Assembly: GCF_003243465.1 (NCBI RefSeq)
Contig: NZ_QFQZ01000001.1
Span: 129,593-193,592, forward strand
Direction: 5' to 3'
From: Caulobacter segnis
GTDB taxonomy: Bacteria > Pseudomonadota > Alphaproteobacteria > Caulobacterales > Caulobacteraceae
Length of the DNA: 64,000 nt
Position numbers and translations under genes: made by a program. Every line of letters starts with the position of its first letter. Positions within the stretch are counted from its first letter, which is position 1. Positions 55,479 through 64,000 of the stretch are shown here, one piece after another. The notes beneath the pieces were generated by a model, which was given only the letters and a program-made list of their open reading frames with translations, was not told where the DNA came from and ran no database searches.

Positions 55479-57008
55479 CTACGCGGCCGCGGCGCCGCCG
55501 TCTTCCTCGTCGCCAAGCAGGGCGTTGAGCACCACGGCCAGGCGCTCGGGCTTGATCGGCTTTTCGACGACGTCCTGCATGCCGGCGGCCAGGTAGGTCT
55601 GGACGTCCAGCGGATCGGCGTTGGCGGTCAGGGCGACGACGGGGGTCCGGCCGAGCCGGCCGCCCATCTCGCGAATGGCGCGGGTGGCGGCGACGCCGTC
55701 CATGCGCGGCATCTTGATGTCCATCAGGATGAGGTCGAAGCGGCCGCCACGCGCCATCTCGACGGCCTCGACGCCGTCGACCGCCTGCTCGGAGGTGCAG
55801 TCGAACATGTCGCACAGGGCCTCGGCGACCATGCGGTTGGTGGCGTTGTCGTCGACGATCAGGATGTGAGCGGCGGGCGCGGCCGCGGCCGTCTCGCCGG
55901 TGGGGGACTGAACCGCCGCCGCCGCGTGGGCGACCAGCGAGAAGCCGACCGTCACGCCGGCGCCGCGATTGGCCTCGGCGTGCAAGGGCGCGCCCATGGC
56001 CCGCATGATGCGACGCGCCAGGGCCAGGCCGACGCTGAGCGCGATCTCTGAGCGATCCTGCAGCTCGGCCTGGCTCATCGAGCCCGTCAGGCGCGCCATG
56101 CGATCCTCGGCGTCGCAGCCGGCCGTGTTGTCGCGCACCTGGCCGTCCAGGCGCACGAGGTCGTCCTCGGGCCGGGCGGCGAGGCGCACCTCGATCATGC
56201 CGCGGCCGGCGGCCAGGGCGTTTTCGATCAGGACGTCGAAGACCTGCAGCAGGCGTTCGCCGTCGATCTCGACCCCGCTCTCGGGATCGCCGTCATAAGA
56301 GACCAGCAGCGTCGAGCCGCCGTCTTGGGCGCGCGCGGCCCAGCGGGCCTCCACGGCGTCCGCCAGATCGCGCAGCCGGGTGGCCTGGGGCTTCAAGACC
56401 AGATGACCCTGGGTCGAGCGGTGCAGGTCGATCGCGCGCCCGACCGTCTCGCTCATGTCGCGGCTGGTGTCGCTGATCGCGCGCACGAAAGCCGCCGCGT
56501 CCGGCGTCAGGCGCTGCTGCTCCAGGCGCGCGGTGATCGCCAGCACGCCGTCCAGGTGGTCGCCGATGTCCAACGCCATCCGCTCGATCAGGGCCCGGGC
56601 GTCGCGCGCCTCGCTCAGCCGGCGCTGGTGGACGGTGAGCAGCGAGGTCAGGCCGCCGATCCCGACATAGCGGCCGGTCGCGTCGACCGCGACGAAGGCG
56701 GTGCGGAAAACGGGTTGGCCGCTGTCGCGCAGGAGATTGATGAAGGCGTTGGCGTCGGTGTCAGCCGAGACGATGCGCGGCGAGGCGTCCATGACGCCGG
56801 TCACCGGCTTGTCGGCGAGGGTCTCGCCGGCCACGCGCATCATGCCTTGGAACACGTCCCGATAGACCGCGCCCACCGGGCGCTCATGCTCGACCACGGC
56901 GATGGCGGCGGCCGTCGGATCGGCGTCGAACATCGCCGCGACCTGACCGCACGGCGCGTCGGGCGCGACGCACGCGCGCTTGTCGATCAGACGTGAAAGC
57001 GTTTCCAT
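55479..57008 (-). CDS. CBS-pair, histidine-kinase-like and receiver hybrid protein
   Basis: About 509 residues. A CBS pair (residues 1-130) is followed by a histidine-kinase-like region whose H-box (MALDIGDHLDGVLAI) does not align well with a phospho-His. It has a recognisable N box (LIENALAAG) and G2-like LSVGLALARRI. A receiver domain ends the protein: ILIVDDNATNRMVAEALCDM with the acceptor in LILMDIKMPRMDG. It may be a pseudokinase regulating its own or other receivers. The start is uncertain between 57008, 57044 and 57053. Confidence 0.78.
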   Translation of the reverse strand: METLSRLIDKRACVAPDAPCGQVAAMFDADPTAAAIAVVEHERPVGAVYRDVFQGMMRVAGETLADKPVTGVMDASPRIVSADTDANAFINLLRDSGQPVFRTAFVAVDATGRYVGIGGLTSLLTVHQRRLSEARDARALIERMALDIGDHLDGVLAITARLEQQRLTPDAAAFVRAISDTSRDMSETVGRAIDLHRSTQGHLVLKPQATRLRDLADAVEARWAARAQDGGSTLLVSYDGDPESGVEIDGERLLQVFDVLIENALAAGRGMIEVRLAARPEDDLVRLDGQVRDNTAGCDAEDRMARLTGSMSQAELQDRSEIALSVGLALARRIMRAMGAPLHAEANRGAGVTVGFSLVAHAAAAVQSPTGETAAAAPAAHILIVDDNATNRMVAEALCDMFDCTSEQAVDGVEAVEMARGGRFDLILMDIKMPRMDGVAATRAIREMGGRLGRTPVVALTANADPLDVQTYLAAGMQDVVEKPIKPERLAVVLNALLGDEEDGGAAAA

Positions 57009-57125
57009 ACGGGGAACTTCGCCAGGACTCCAGGCCGGGAACATGCCCTCCATCGCCTTGCAGAGTCGTTAAGTCCGCGCTCCGGCGGGCCGCGCAGACG
57101 CCTTAAGGGGTGCCCCGAACCGCCG

Positions 57126-57155
57126 AAAAAAGAGGCGACGCCCGAGGGCGCCGCC
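57126..57155 (-). terminator. Rho-independent terminator of the second TonB receptor gene
   Basis: GGCGGCGCCC and GGGCGTCGCC pair (one mismatch) around TC, followed on the minus strand by TCTTTTTT. It lies 25 bases past the receptor stop. Confidence 0.85.
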
Positions 57156-57179
57156 TTGGGAGTTACGCGGATACGCTGG

Positions 57180-60014
57180 CTACCAGGACTTGGTGATCGC
57201 CACGCCGTACAGGCGCGGTTCGGCGGTGATCACGTTGGTGAACAGGCCCGAGGTGTCGTCGGTGGTGTAGGCGTCGACGATCGGGATCTTGTTGCCGATG
57301 TTCTTTACATAGGCGTCGAACGACAGGCCCCATTCGGGCTTCTCGATCTTCAGGGTCAGGTTGCCATTGTCCCAGGCCTTCAGCCGGTCGTACTCGGTGT
57401 TGTAGACCCGGGCGAACTGCTTGCTCTGGCGGTAGTAGTCGCCGCGGATCGTCGCCGACCAGCCGTCCGACAGCTCGAAAGTGTACTGGGCCCCGATCGA
57501 GGTGGTCCAGTGCGGCGAGTTGGGCAGCTCGTTGCCCGAGATGTTCGCCGCCGTCCCTTCGATCGAATAACCCGCGCCATAGGTGTAGAGGCCGGTGGCG
57601 TTGGCCAGGAAGGCCGCGCTGGCGGCCGGCAGGCCCGCGCCGCCGGCCGCGGCCGGAGCCGACAGGAACGCCTGGTAGGCGGCCGCGCCCGAGCAGGCCC
57701 AGGGCAAGGTGGCGCCCGCCCCGGCTCCGATGATCGTGGCGACGCCAGCGGTCGCCAGCACGCAGTTGCCGCCCACGGCCGACGAGTTGGGCCCGATCTT
57801 GACCAGGGTGTAGGCCGGGTTCGACTGGGTCCGGTTCATGGTGTCGATCGAGCTGACGCCGTTGCCGATCTTGGTGTGCAGGTAGCCGATGTTGGCGTTG
57901 AGCTTCAGGTTGCGGACGGGCGACCAGATCGACTCCAGCTCCAGACCGTAGACCTTGGCGTCGACGTTCTCATTGACCGAGGTCCGGTTGACGATCTTCG
58001 AGATCTGGTAGCCCTTGTAATCGTAGGAGAAACCGGTCGCGTTGAAGAGCAGGCTGCCGCCCAGCAGGGTGTTCTTGGTGCCGATCTCGAAGGCGTTGAC
58101 GAACTCGGGATCGAAGGTCTGGCGGATGCCGACCGAATTGGCCGGAACGCCCGGATTGATGCCGCCGCCCTTATAGCCCTTGGAGTAGAAGGCGTAGATC
58201 AGGGTGTCGTCGGTGAAGCCGAGGTGCGCCTTGTAGTCGAAGCCGAACCGGCCGGTCGTCTCGCTGAAGCGGGCCCGCTGGTCGGGGTTGGACGGGTTCA
58301 GCGTCAAGCCGTAGCCCGGCGCCAGCAGCACGGTCGAGTAGTTCTTGACCGCCTTCTTGTCGCGCGTCTGGCGCAGGCCCAGGGTGAACTTCAGGTCCTC
58401 GTTGACCTGGTAATAGACCTCGCCGAACAGGGCGTCAGACACCAGCGTGTAGGGCGTACGGTTCAGATAGTAGTTGTGGCCGTCGCCGGTCGGGTCGGCG
58501 GCCGTGTCGATGCCGATGCAGCGGGCGGTGGTCGCCGGATTGCAGTTCGGATTGCCGGTGTTGGAGTAGTTCAGCGCCAGCGACGAGAGGGTCAGCGAGT
58601 TGCCGATCACGTAGTAGTCGGTCAGCGTCCGATAGGTGAAGTGGATGCCGCCGAAGTTGAAGTTGACAGGCCCGTCGAACGCCGACTGCAGGCGCAGTTC
58701 CTGGCTGAACTGCTCGGAGCGGCCCGACGACACGTCGATGGTGGTGAACTTGTTGGTGGCGCCCACCTGGGGATCAGTAAAGAAGCCGCCCGGCGTGAAC
58801 GGGGTGCTGTTGAACGGCACCGGCGAGACGTTCCGGTTGTAGTCCTGCTTCGTATAGATGCTGCCCTTGCTGTAGGCGGTCATCGAGGTGAAGGTCAGGG
58901 TGTCGGAGAGGTCATAGTTCAGGGTGAACTGGTAGACGTTCGAGCCCGAGCGGTAGATCGGATCCAGCGCCGTCTCGATCTCGCGAAGGTTGGTCGAGGT
59001 GGTGTCGCCCGCGTTGACGTCGCCCGACGTGAAGCCAAAGATGTTGCCCAGCAGGCCCGTCAGGGTGCCGGCGGTGTTGACCGTGCCGTAGGCGCCGGCC
59101 GTGTAGAGCGACGCCGGCAGACAGCCCTGGTTCAGGTAGCCGCGCGCCGCGCCCGTCGGTACGCCGCCGATCGTGGCCGGACCGTTGTCCTTGGTGCAGA
59201 GCTGCTTGCCGGTGCGGGCGCGGCTGTCGTTCTCGTGGAACCGCTCCCACAGGAAGTTGGTGCGCAGCTTCTCGGTCGGATTGAACATCACCTGGACGCG
59301 GGTCGAATACAGGTCCCGATCGTCGACGACGTGCTTGTTGAAGGTGTTGGTGACGAAGCCGTCGCGTTTCAGCGAGGCGCCGGACAGGCGGACCGCCAGC
59401 TTGTCCTCGAAGATCGGCACATTGACCATGCCGCGCAGGCGGATGGCGTTGTAGTTGCCGTATTCGGCGCGGGCGTTGGCCTCGAAATGGTCGGTGGGCT
59501 TGGCGGTGATCACATTGACCACGCCGCCAGTGGCGTTACGGCCGTAGAGCGTGCCCTGCGGCCCCCGCAGCACTTCCACCCGCTCGACGTCGTAGAACTC
59601 GGCCTCGAACAGGTTGCCCGACTGCATGGGCGCATTGTTCATGTGGACGCCGACGCCCTGGTCGGCCGAGGCGCCGACGGCCTTGGCCCCGATGCCGCGG
59701 ATCTGGAAGTTGAAGCTGTTGGTGAAGTTGCTGCGCGCGAAGCTGACGTTAGGGATCGCCTGCTGCAGGTTGGGACCGCCGTCGATCTTCTGCGCTTCCA
59801 GCGAGTCCTGGCTGAAGGCCGACACCGCGATCGGCACGTCCTGCAGCGCCTCTTCCTTCTTCTGGGCCGTGACGACCAGCTCTTCGATGACGGTGTTGTT
59901 CTGCTGGGCGGGCGGCTTGGCCTGCTGAGCGAAAGCGGGGACGGCGAGAGCCGAGATCACGGCCGCCGAAGCGCCCATGGTCAGCAGGCTCCGCATACGC
60001 AGAGTTTGCGACAT
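57180..60014 (-). CDS. TonB-dependent outer-membrane receptor
   Basis: A 944-residue receptor. A signal peptide ends at VPAFAQ, followed by a TonB-box-like VIEELVVTAQKKEE and a plug with LQQAIPNVSFARS, FQIRGIGAKAVGASADQGVG and RVEVLRGPQGTLYGRNATGG. The barrel ends in a terminal Trp (LYGVAITKSW). The ATG has GGGAGGGAA upstream. A clear terminator follows. The ligand is unknown. Confidence 0.93.
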   Translation of the reverse strand: MSQTLRMRSLLTMGASAAVISALAVPAFAQQAKPPAQQNNTVIEELVVTAQKKEEALQDVPIAVSAFSQDSLEAQKIDGGPNLQQAIPNVSFARSNFTNSFNFQIRGIGAKAVGASADQGVGVHMNNAPMQSGNLFEAEFYDVERVEVLRGPQGTLYGRNATGGVVNVITAKPTDHFEANARAEYGNYNAIRLRGMVNVPIFEDKLAVRLSGASLKRDGFVTNTFNKHVVDDRDLYSTRVQVMFNPTEKLRTNFLWERFHENDSRARTGKQLCTKDNGPATIGGVPTGAARGYLNQGCLPASLYTAGAYGTVNTAGTLTGLLGNIFGFTSGDVNAGDTTSTNLREIETALDPIYRSGSNVYQFTLNYDLSDTLTFTSMTAYSKGSIYTKQDYNRNVSPVPFNSTPFTPGGFFTDPQVGATNKFTTIDVSSGRSEQFSQELRLQSAFDGPVNFNFGGIHFTYRTLTDYYVIGNSLTLSSLALNYSNTGNPNCNPATTARCIGIDTAADPTGDGHNYYLNRTPYTLVSDALFGEVYYQVNEDLKFTLGLRQTRDKKAVKNYSTVLLAPGYGLTLNPSNPDQRARFSETTGRFGFDYKAHLGFTDDTLIYAFYSKGYKGGGINPGVPANSVGIRQTFDPEFVNAFEIGTKNTLLGGSLLFNATGFSYDYKGYQISKIVNRTSVNENVDAKVYGLELESIWSPVRNLKLNANIGYLHTKIGNGVSSIDTMNRTQSNPAYTLVKIGPNSSAVGGNCVLATAGVATIIGAGAGATLPWACSGAAAYQAFLSAPAAAGGAGLPAASAAFLANATGLYTYGAGYSIEGTAANISGNELPNSPHWTTSIGAQYTFELSDGWSATIRGDYYRQSKQFARVYNTEYDRLKAWDNGNLTLKIEKPEWGLSFDAYVKNIGNKIPIVDAYTTDDTSGLFTNVITAEPRLYGVAITKSW

Positions 60015-60493
60015 TGAATTCCCTCCCTGACGCAAGCGGCGCCTTATGGGTGGGCCTGGGTGCGTCGATGTTTCCTCGCGCCATACTGTTTTTCACCACG
60101 CGGGCGTACGGCGATCCCATCGCGGCATTGGAAGATTGCATACTTGCGTTCTCTGACTGTCAACTGCCCCCAGACTAAGTGATCAGCGATAGGTTACGCC
60201 TTTTCACTTGAAATGGGCGTCGAACGCCAGGGTCCATGCAAGTCATGGATGAATTAGAAGAACGAGTTTGCCGCTTACCTTGCGGAAGCTTCCCGGACGT
60301 AAGCCATTATGAATCCCGCAGCACGGGAAATATCCATGAAAACGGGGCGCAAGAATTCGACTCACTTCCTGAAAGGGGTATTGCCCTTATAGCACTCGGC
60401 GCGCCGCGGATGGGCGGTCGGTAGGTTCCGGCGGCGGCGCGGCTCGTGTACAGGGAGGCCCATGTTCCCCTTCCCGAAAAGCGAGCGCCGCGC
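60015..60493. other. Divergent gap between TonB receptor and queC
   Basis: About 480 bases, AT-richer than the flanks, holding the promoters of the leftward receptor gene and the rightward que operon. I see no clear -10/-35 pair, no long dyad and no preQ1 riboswitch-like fold by eye. A short open frame at 60236-60424 has no ribosome binding site or motif. Confidence 0.5.
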
Positions 60494-61234
60494 ATGAGCC
60501 CGCAAGAGCGCCCCGTCGCCGATCAAGCCGCCCTCGTCCTGTTCTCCGGCGGCCAGGACAGCAGCGTCTGCCTGGCCTGGGCCCTGGAGCGCTACGGTCG
60601 CGTCGAGACGGTCGGCTTCGACTATGGCCAGCGTCACGCCGTCGAGATGGAAGCGCGCCAGGCCGTGCGCCGCGAGATCGCCGCGCGCTTCCCCCAGTGG
60701 GCCGATCGCCTGGGCGAGGACCATGTCCTCGACATCAAGAGCTTCGGCGCCGTCGCCCAGTCGGCCCTGACCGCCGACCGCGCGATCGAGATGACCGAGC
60801 GCGGCCTGCCCTCGACCTTCGTGCCGGGGCGGAACCTCGTGTTCCTGATCTACGCCGCGGCCCTGGCTGATCGACGCGGCATCGACGCCCTGGTCGGCGG
60901 CATGTGCGAGACCGACTTCTCGGGCTATCCCGACTGTCGGCGCGACACCCTGGACGCCATGCAGAGCGCCCTGAACCTGGGCATGGACCGGAACTTCCGC
61001 GTCGAGACCCCGCTGATGTGGCTGACCAAGGCCCAGACCTGGGCGCTCTCGAAGTCCCTGGGCGGCGAGGACCTCGTTCGGCTGATCGTCGAGGAAAGCC
61101 ACACCTGCTACCAGGGCGAACGCGGCGTGCTGCACGCCTGGGGCCATGGCTGCGGCGCCTGTCCGGCCTGCGAGCTGCGCGAAAAGGGCTACGCCGAGTG
61201 GGACGCTGACGGCCGCGAGGCGCTGCCGGCGTGA
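60494..61234 (+). CDS. queC: 7-cyano-7-deazaguanine synthase QueC
   Basis: A 246-residue PP-loop ATPase that converts 7-carboxy-7-deazaguanine to preQ0. The loop is VLFSGGQDSSV near residues 15-25. GGMCETDFSGYPDCR and the C-terminal zinc cysteines in CYQGERGV and GHGCGACPACELR are present. The stop overlaps the queE start by four bases. The start at 60494 precedes the conserved region directly. Confidence 0.95.
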   Translation: MSPQERPVADQAALVLFSGGQDSSVCLAWALERYGRVETVGFDYGQRHAVEMEARQAVRREIAARFPQWADRLGEDHVLDIKSFGAVAQSALTADRAIEMTERGLPSTFVPGRNLVFLIYAAALADRRGIDALVGGMCETDFSGYPDCRRDTLDAMQSALNLGMDRNFRVETPLMWLTKAQTWALSKSLGGEDLVRLIVEESHTCYQGERGVLHAWGHGCGACPACELREKGYAEWDADGREALPA

Positions 61235-61863
61235 CCTACTCCGTCAAAGAGATCTTCCTGACCCTACAGGGCGAGGGCGGCCAGGCGGGCAAGGCGGCGG
61301 TGTTCTGCCGCTTTTCCGGCTGCAACCTGTGGAGCGGCCGCGAGCAGGACCGCGCCAAGGCCGTCTGCACCTTCTGCGACACCGACTTCGTCGGGACCGA
61401 CGGCGAGAACGGCGGCAAGTTCTCCACGGCCGAGGACCTGGCGGCGGCGGTCGAAGCCCAGTGGACGGGCGGGCCAGACGATCGCCTAGTGGTCTGCACG
61501 GGCGGCGAGCCCTTCCTGCAACTGGATGACGCCGCGATCAAAGCCCTGCACGCCCGTGGCTTCCAGATCGCGGTCGAGAGCAACGGCACGCTTCCGGCTC
61601 CGGCCGGGATCGACTGGATCTGCATCAGCCCCAAGGCCGACGCCCCCGTGGTGCAGACCTCGGGGCAGGAGCTGAAGCTGGTCTTCCCGCAAGAGAAGGC
61701 CATGCCCGAGCGCTTCGCGGACCTGGATTTCGAGCGGTTCTACCTGCAGCCGATGGACGGGCCGGAGCGCGACCGAAACACGCAATTGGCCGTCGCCTAT
61801 TGCCTTTCGCACCCACAATGGCGTTTAAGCGTCCAAACGCACAAATATCTCGGCCTGCCCTGA
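61231..61863 (+). CDS. queE: 7-carboxy-7-deazaguanine synthase QueE (radical SAM)
   Basis: A 210-residue radical SAM enzyme that makes 7-carboxy-7-deazaguanine. The cluster cysteines lie in CNLWSGREQDRAKAVCTFC, which is CX14CX2C rather than CX3CX2C; this spacing is known in a subset of QueE. TLQGEGGQAGKAAVFCRFSG precedes it and CTGGEPFLQLD follows. The GTG start overlaps the queC stop. Confidence 0.93.
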   Translation: MTYSVKEIFLTLQGEGGQAGKAAVFCRFSGCNLWSGREQDRAKAVCTFCDTDFVGTDGENGGKFSTAEDLAAAVEAQWTGGPDDRLVVCTGGEPFLQLDDAAIKALHARGFQIAVESNGTLPAPAGIDWICISPKADAPVVQTSGQELKLVFPQEKAMPERFADLDFERFYLQPMDGPERDRNTQLAVAYCLSHPQWRLSVQTHKYLGLP

Positions 61864-61935
61864 CGGATAAGGCGCTCGACTTGGTGACAGGGTCGACGCG
61901 CTAGAGCCTCCCAGGCCTGTCAAAAGAAGTACACG

Positions 61936-62301
61936 ATGAAGCCCGTCTTCGAGATCACGAAGGCCGCGTATTTCGACGCGGCCCATTACATCGAGCAAGG
62001 TCCGCAAGACCATCGCTATCGCAAGCTGCACGGCCACTCGTTCAAGGTGGAAGCCAGCGTGAAGGGCGAGATGGCCCCGGCCGGCTGGGTCGCCGACCTC
62101 GACACCCTGGACGCCGCCCTGAAGGCGGTCGCCGGCGAGCTGGACCACGGCCTGCTGAACGACAAGCCCGGCCTGGAGACGCCGACGCTCGAGCGCCTGT
62201 GCCTCTATTTCGCCGAGCGCCTGAAGGTCCAGTTCCCGGGCCTGTCGCGCGTGGAGCTGTCGCGCCCGACCATCGGCGAGCGCTGCGTCCTGGCGCTCTG
62301 A
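61936..62301 (+). CDS. queD: 6-carboxytetrahydropterin synthase-like protein QueD
   Basis: A 121-residue protein of the PTPS/QueD fold. The zinc histidines are AAH (His 17) and LHGH (His 32 and 34). It would convert dihydroneopterin triphosphate to 6-carboxytetrahydropterin. The Cys that normally lies four residues before the first His of HGH is Tyr 28 here. The position after queC-queE strongly supports QueD. Confidence 0.85.
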   Translation: MKPVFEITKAAYFDAAHYIEQGPQDHRYRKLHGHSFKVEASVKGEMAPAGWVADLDTLDAALKAVAGELDHGLLNDKPGLETPTLERLCLYFAERLKVQFPGLSRVELSRPTIGERCVLAL

Positions 62302-62464
62302 CGCCCGGCTTCGGGCCCGTCGATCCAAGTCGCGGCGCATCGGCAGATAAAGCCCGCGCCCACCTGGGGGACGGTCGCCGCGGCGGCGTCACATCCCTGA
62401 GCCCGAACCGCCGCACGCCTGTCGCGTGACTCGGTCAGGGTGGAAAGGCTGGGGGGCCTTGAGC

Positions 62465-63433
62465 GTGCGACGACTGACTTTCCCGATCGCCCTGGCGCTG
62501 AGCGTCGCGGCCTGGCCGGTTTTCGCCGCCGGACCGCTGGAGCGCCTCTACGATCCGCGCGACGGCGTGCTGGTCGTGGCGCACCGCGCCTGCCACCGCG
62601 CGGCGCCCGCTCACGGCTTCGAGCGGCCGGTCGCCGAGAACTCCCTGGCCGCCCTCGAACGCTGCGTCGCCCTGGGCGTCGACCTTGTCGAGATCGACGT
62701 GCGCCGCACCCGCGACGGCGCGCTCGTCATCATGCACGACGCCAAGGTCGACCGCACCACCCTGGGCAAGGGCCGCGTCGCCGACCTGACCCTGGCGCAA
62801 GTCCAGGCGCTCAAGCTCAAGGACGACCCGGACTCGGCGCCGCCGACGCTGGAGGCCTTCCTGGCGGCGGCGCGCGGCCGCGTGCTGGTCAACCTCGACC
62901 TCAAGGGCCCCTACGCCGCCGAGGCCGCCGCGGTCGCCCGCCGCGTCGAGGCGACCGACTGGGTGCTGTTCAAGGCGAAGGCCGCCGCCGGCGCGCCGCC
63001 GCTGGCCGACCTGTCGCCGTATCAGGATCTCGCCTTCATGCCGATGATCGCCGCCAAGTCGGCGACGACGCCGAGCGGGCTGGCCAGGATCACCCTTCGC
63101 CAGGCCTCGGGGACCCGCCAGATCCCCGCCGTGGAAACGGTCGCCCTGCGGGGGCGAGGCTTCACCGCCGTGCGCGACGCCGCCCGCGCCGCCCGCATCC
63201 GCGTCTGGACCAACACCCTGGCCGCCAAGGGTTGGCGGGGGATGCTCGACCAGTCTGACGACCGCAAGGCCTTGCGCCATCCCGACCGCGTCTGGGGCCG
63301 GCTGATCGGCGAAGGGGCCAGCATCGTCCAGACCGATCACCCGGCCGCCCTGCTCGACTACCTGGAACGACGCGGCCTTCGCGGCCAGCCGCCGGCCTCT
63401 ATCGCGACCGCAGGCCTTCCACCGTCTTCGTGA
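62465..63433 (+). CDS. Exported glycerophosphodiester phosphodiesterase family protein
   Basis: A protein of about 322 residues with a signal peptide ending at PVFA. VVAHRACHRAAPAHGFERP, AENSLAALERCVALGVDLVE and IDVRRTRDGALVIMHD are the GDPD metal-site motifs. It should split glycerophosphodiesters in the periplasm. The GTG at 62465 begins the signal peptide; upstream TTG and GTG codons add a few residues. The 3' end overlaps the coiled-coil gene by 35 bases tail to tail. Confidence 0.82.
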   Translation: MRRLTFPIALALSVAAWPVFAAGPLERLYDPRDGVLVVAHRACHRAAPAHGFERPVAENSLAALERCVALGVDLVEIDVRRTRDGALVIMHDAKVDRTTLGKGRVADLTLAQVQALKLKDDPDSAPPTLEAFLAAARGRVLVNLDLKGPYAAEAAAVARRVEATDWVLFKAKAAAGAPPLADLSPYQDLAFMPMIAAKSATTPSGLARITLRQASGTRQIPAVETVALRGRGFTAVRDAARAARIRVWTNTLAAKGWRGMLDQSDDRKALRHPDRVWGRLIGEGASIVQTDHPAALLDYLERRGLRGQPPASIATAGLPPSS

Positions 63434-63860
63434 GCTTGGCGCGGCGGGCGGCCCATGACCGCTCCAGCGCCGCGGCCTCGGCTTCCAGCGCACGGCGACG
63501 CTGCTCCAGGTCGGCCTCGGCGTCGCGCTGCTCGGTCTCGGCCGCTTCGAGCGCGGCTTCCGCCTCGGCCAACGCCTGCTTGCGCCTGGCCTCGGCGGCG
63601 CCGTCGACCTTCTTCGGCTTGGGCGTCGGCAGCTTGTCGACGGCGGCCTTCAGCCCGCCCTCGGCCCGGCGGATCACCGCCCCTGGCGCGGCCAGAGCCG
63701 CCCTGGCGTCAGGCGCGTCAGGCGCTTCGGCCGCCACGCCTTCCTTGAAGAGATCGCGATCGGTCTCCCAGGCCGCCAGCGCCTTGGCGCGCGAGGTCGC
63801 GGCCACCGTGTAGCGGTGGAAGCCGTCCGACCATGTGAAGACCTTGGGTGCGCGTGCCAT
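63399..63860 (-). CDS. Coiled-coil hypothetical protein
   Basis: A 153-residue protein. A short N-terminal part (PKVFTWSDGFHRYTVAATSR) precedes a long Ala/Glu/Arg-rich helix from about residue 85 to 150, probably a coiled coil. I recognise no function. Its end overlaps the GDPD-family gene on the other strand. Confidence 0.7.
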   Translation of the reverse strand: MARAPKVFTWSDGFHRYTVAATSRAKALAAWETDRDLFKEGVAAEAPDAPDARAALAAPGAVIRRAEGGLKAAVDKLPTPKPKKVDGAAEARRKQALAEAEAALEAAETEQRDAEADLEQRRRALEAEAAALERSWAARRAKLTKTVEGLRSR

Positions 63861-63927
63861 TGGGCGACAACGAGCGCGGCGTCGCCTCGTTCCAAGCCTC
63901 TGAATTTCGGAGGAAATCAGTCCGTCC

Positions 63928-64000
63928 TGGTGGCGGGGGGCGGGATCGAACCGCCGACCTGTGGGTTATGAATCCACCGCTCTAACCATCTGAGCTACCC
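63928..64000 (-). tRNA. tRNA-Met (anticodon CAT), cut by window end
   Basis: Read on the minus strand, the D arm (TAGCTCAG), anticodon loop TTCATAA, T arm with GTTCGATCC and an encoded CCA are all present; the acceptor 3' strand is CCCCGCC. The first four bases of the 5' acceptor strand lie outside the window. The CAT anticodon could also be the lysidine-modified Ile2 tRNA, but the sequence is more like elongator Met. Confidence 0.9.

Noticed and set aside
57156..60017. A 953-codon open frame on the plus strand
   Set aside because: It is antisense to the clear TonB-dependent receptor gene, is a product of high GC in the third codon position, and has no motifs.
60236..60424. Short open frame in the receptor-queC gap
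   Set aside because: It has no ribosome binding site, no motif and no partner gene.

Overview
The window is GC-rich alphaproteobacterial chromosome. The gene set (two large TonB-dependent receptors, an HWE-family histidine kinase, a one-piece L-serine dehydratase, dipeptide epimerase, queC-queE-queD order) and the many short paired palindromes between genes suggest Caulobacter or a close Caulobacteraceae relative; this is inferred from gene content only. No prophage, insertion sequence, CRISPR array or rRNA is visible. One tRNA-Met is cut by the right edge, and the cellulose synthase gene is cut by the left edge.

Layout. 1-3069 (minus) is the start of a cellulose operon: a BcsR-like protein, BcsQ and BcsA. 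3741-19593 holds single metabolic genes: an RTX calcium-binding protein, nitronate monooxygenase, an M28 peptidase, L-serine dehydratase, DUF72 and DUF1295 proteins, a thiolase divergent from a double-domain HxlR regulator, a dipeptide epimerase, a PHA-system protein, a DUF983 protein divergent from a MocR-type regulator, and a PYROXD2-like oxidoreductase. 20420-22771 is a TonB-dependent receptor.

22987-42443 is a large polyamine/GABA/beta-alanine locus. It encodes a PotD-PotB-PotC-PotA importer, an APC permease, two PuuA-like gamma-glutamylpolyamine synthetases, PuuB, PuuC, a SpuC-type and two other class III aminotransferases, succinate-semialdehyde dehydrogenase and a GntR/FCD regulator. 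The regulator gene is flanked by two matching operator-like palindromes. A mazEF toxin-antitoxin pair sits inside the locus and overlaps puuA by four bases. Most gaps between these genes are filled by a paired palindromic repeat.

42445-57053 is a mixed, mostly signalling region: an EAL phosphodiesterase, a GNAT, a BlaI/BlaR1-like pair with no beta-lactamase next to it, pectate lyase, a solitary PemK/MazF protein, chorismate synthase, a receiver protein, an HWE kinase, an XRE regulator, an AbgT transporter and a CBS-kinase-like-receiver protein. 57180-60014 is a second TonB-dependent receptor. 60494-62301 is the queuosine precursor operon queC-queE-queD, followed by a GDPD-family protein, a coiled-coil protein and the tRNA.

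The most unusual points are the toxin-antitoxin pair fused by overlap to polyamine catabolism, the three families of paired palindromes (one read into the N-terminus of PuuB), the BlaR1-like sensor whose C-terminus is not a penicillin-binding domain, a QueD with Tyr at the catalytic Cys position, and the perfect 13-bp inverted repeat in front of the MocR gene.
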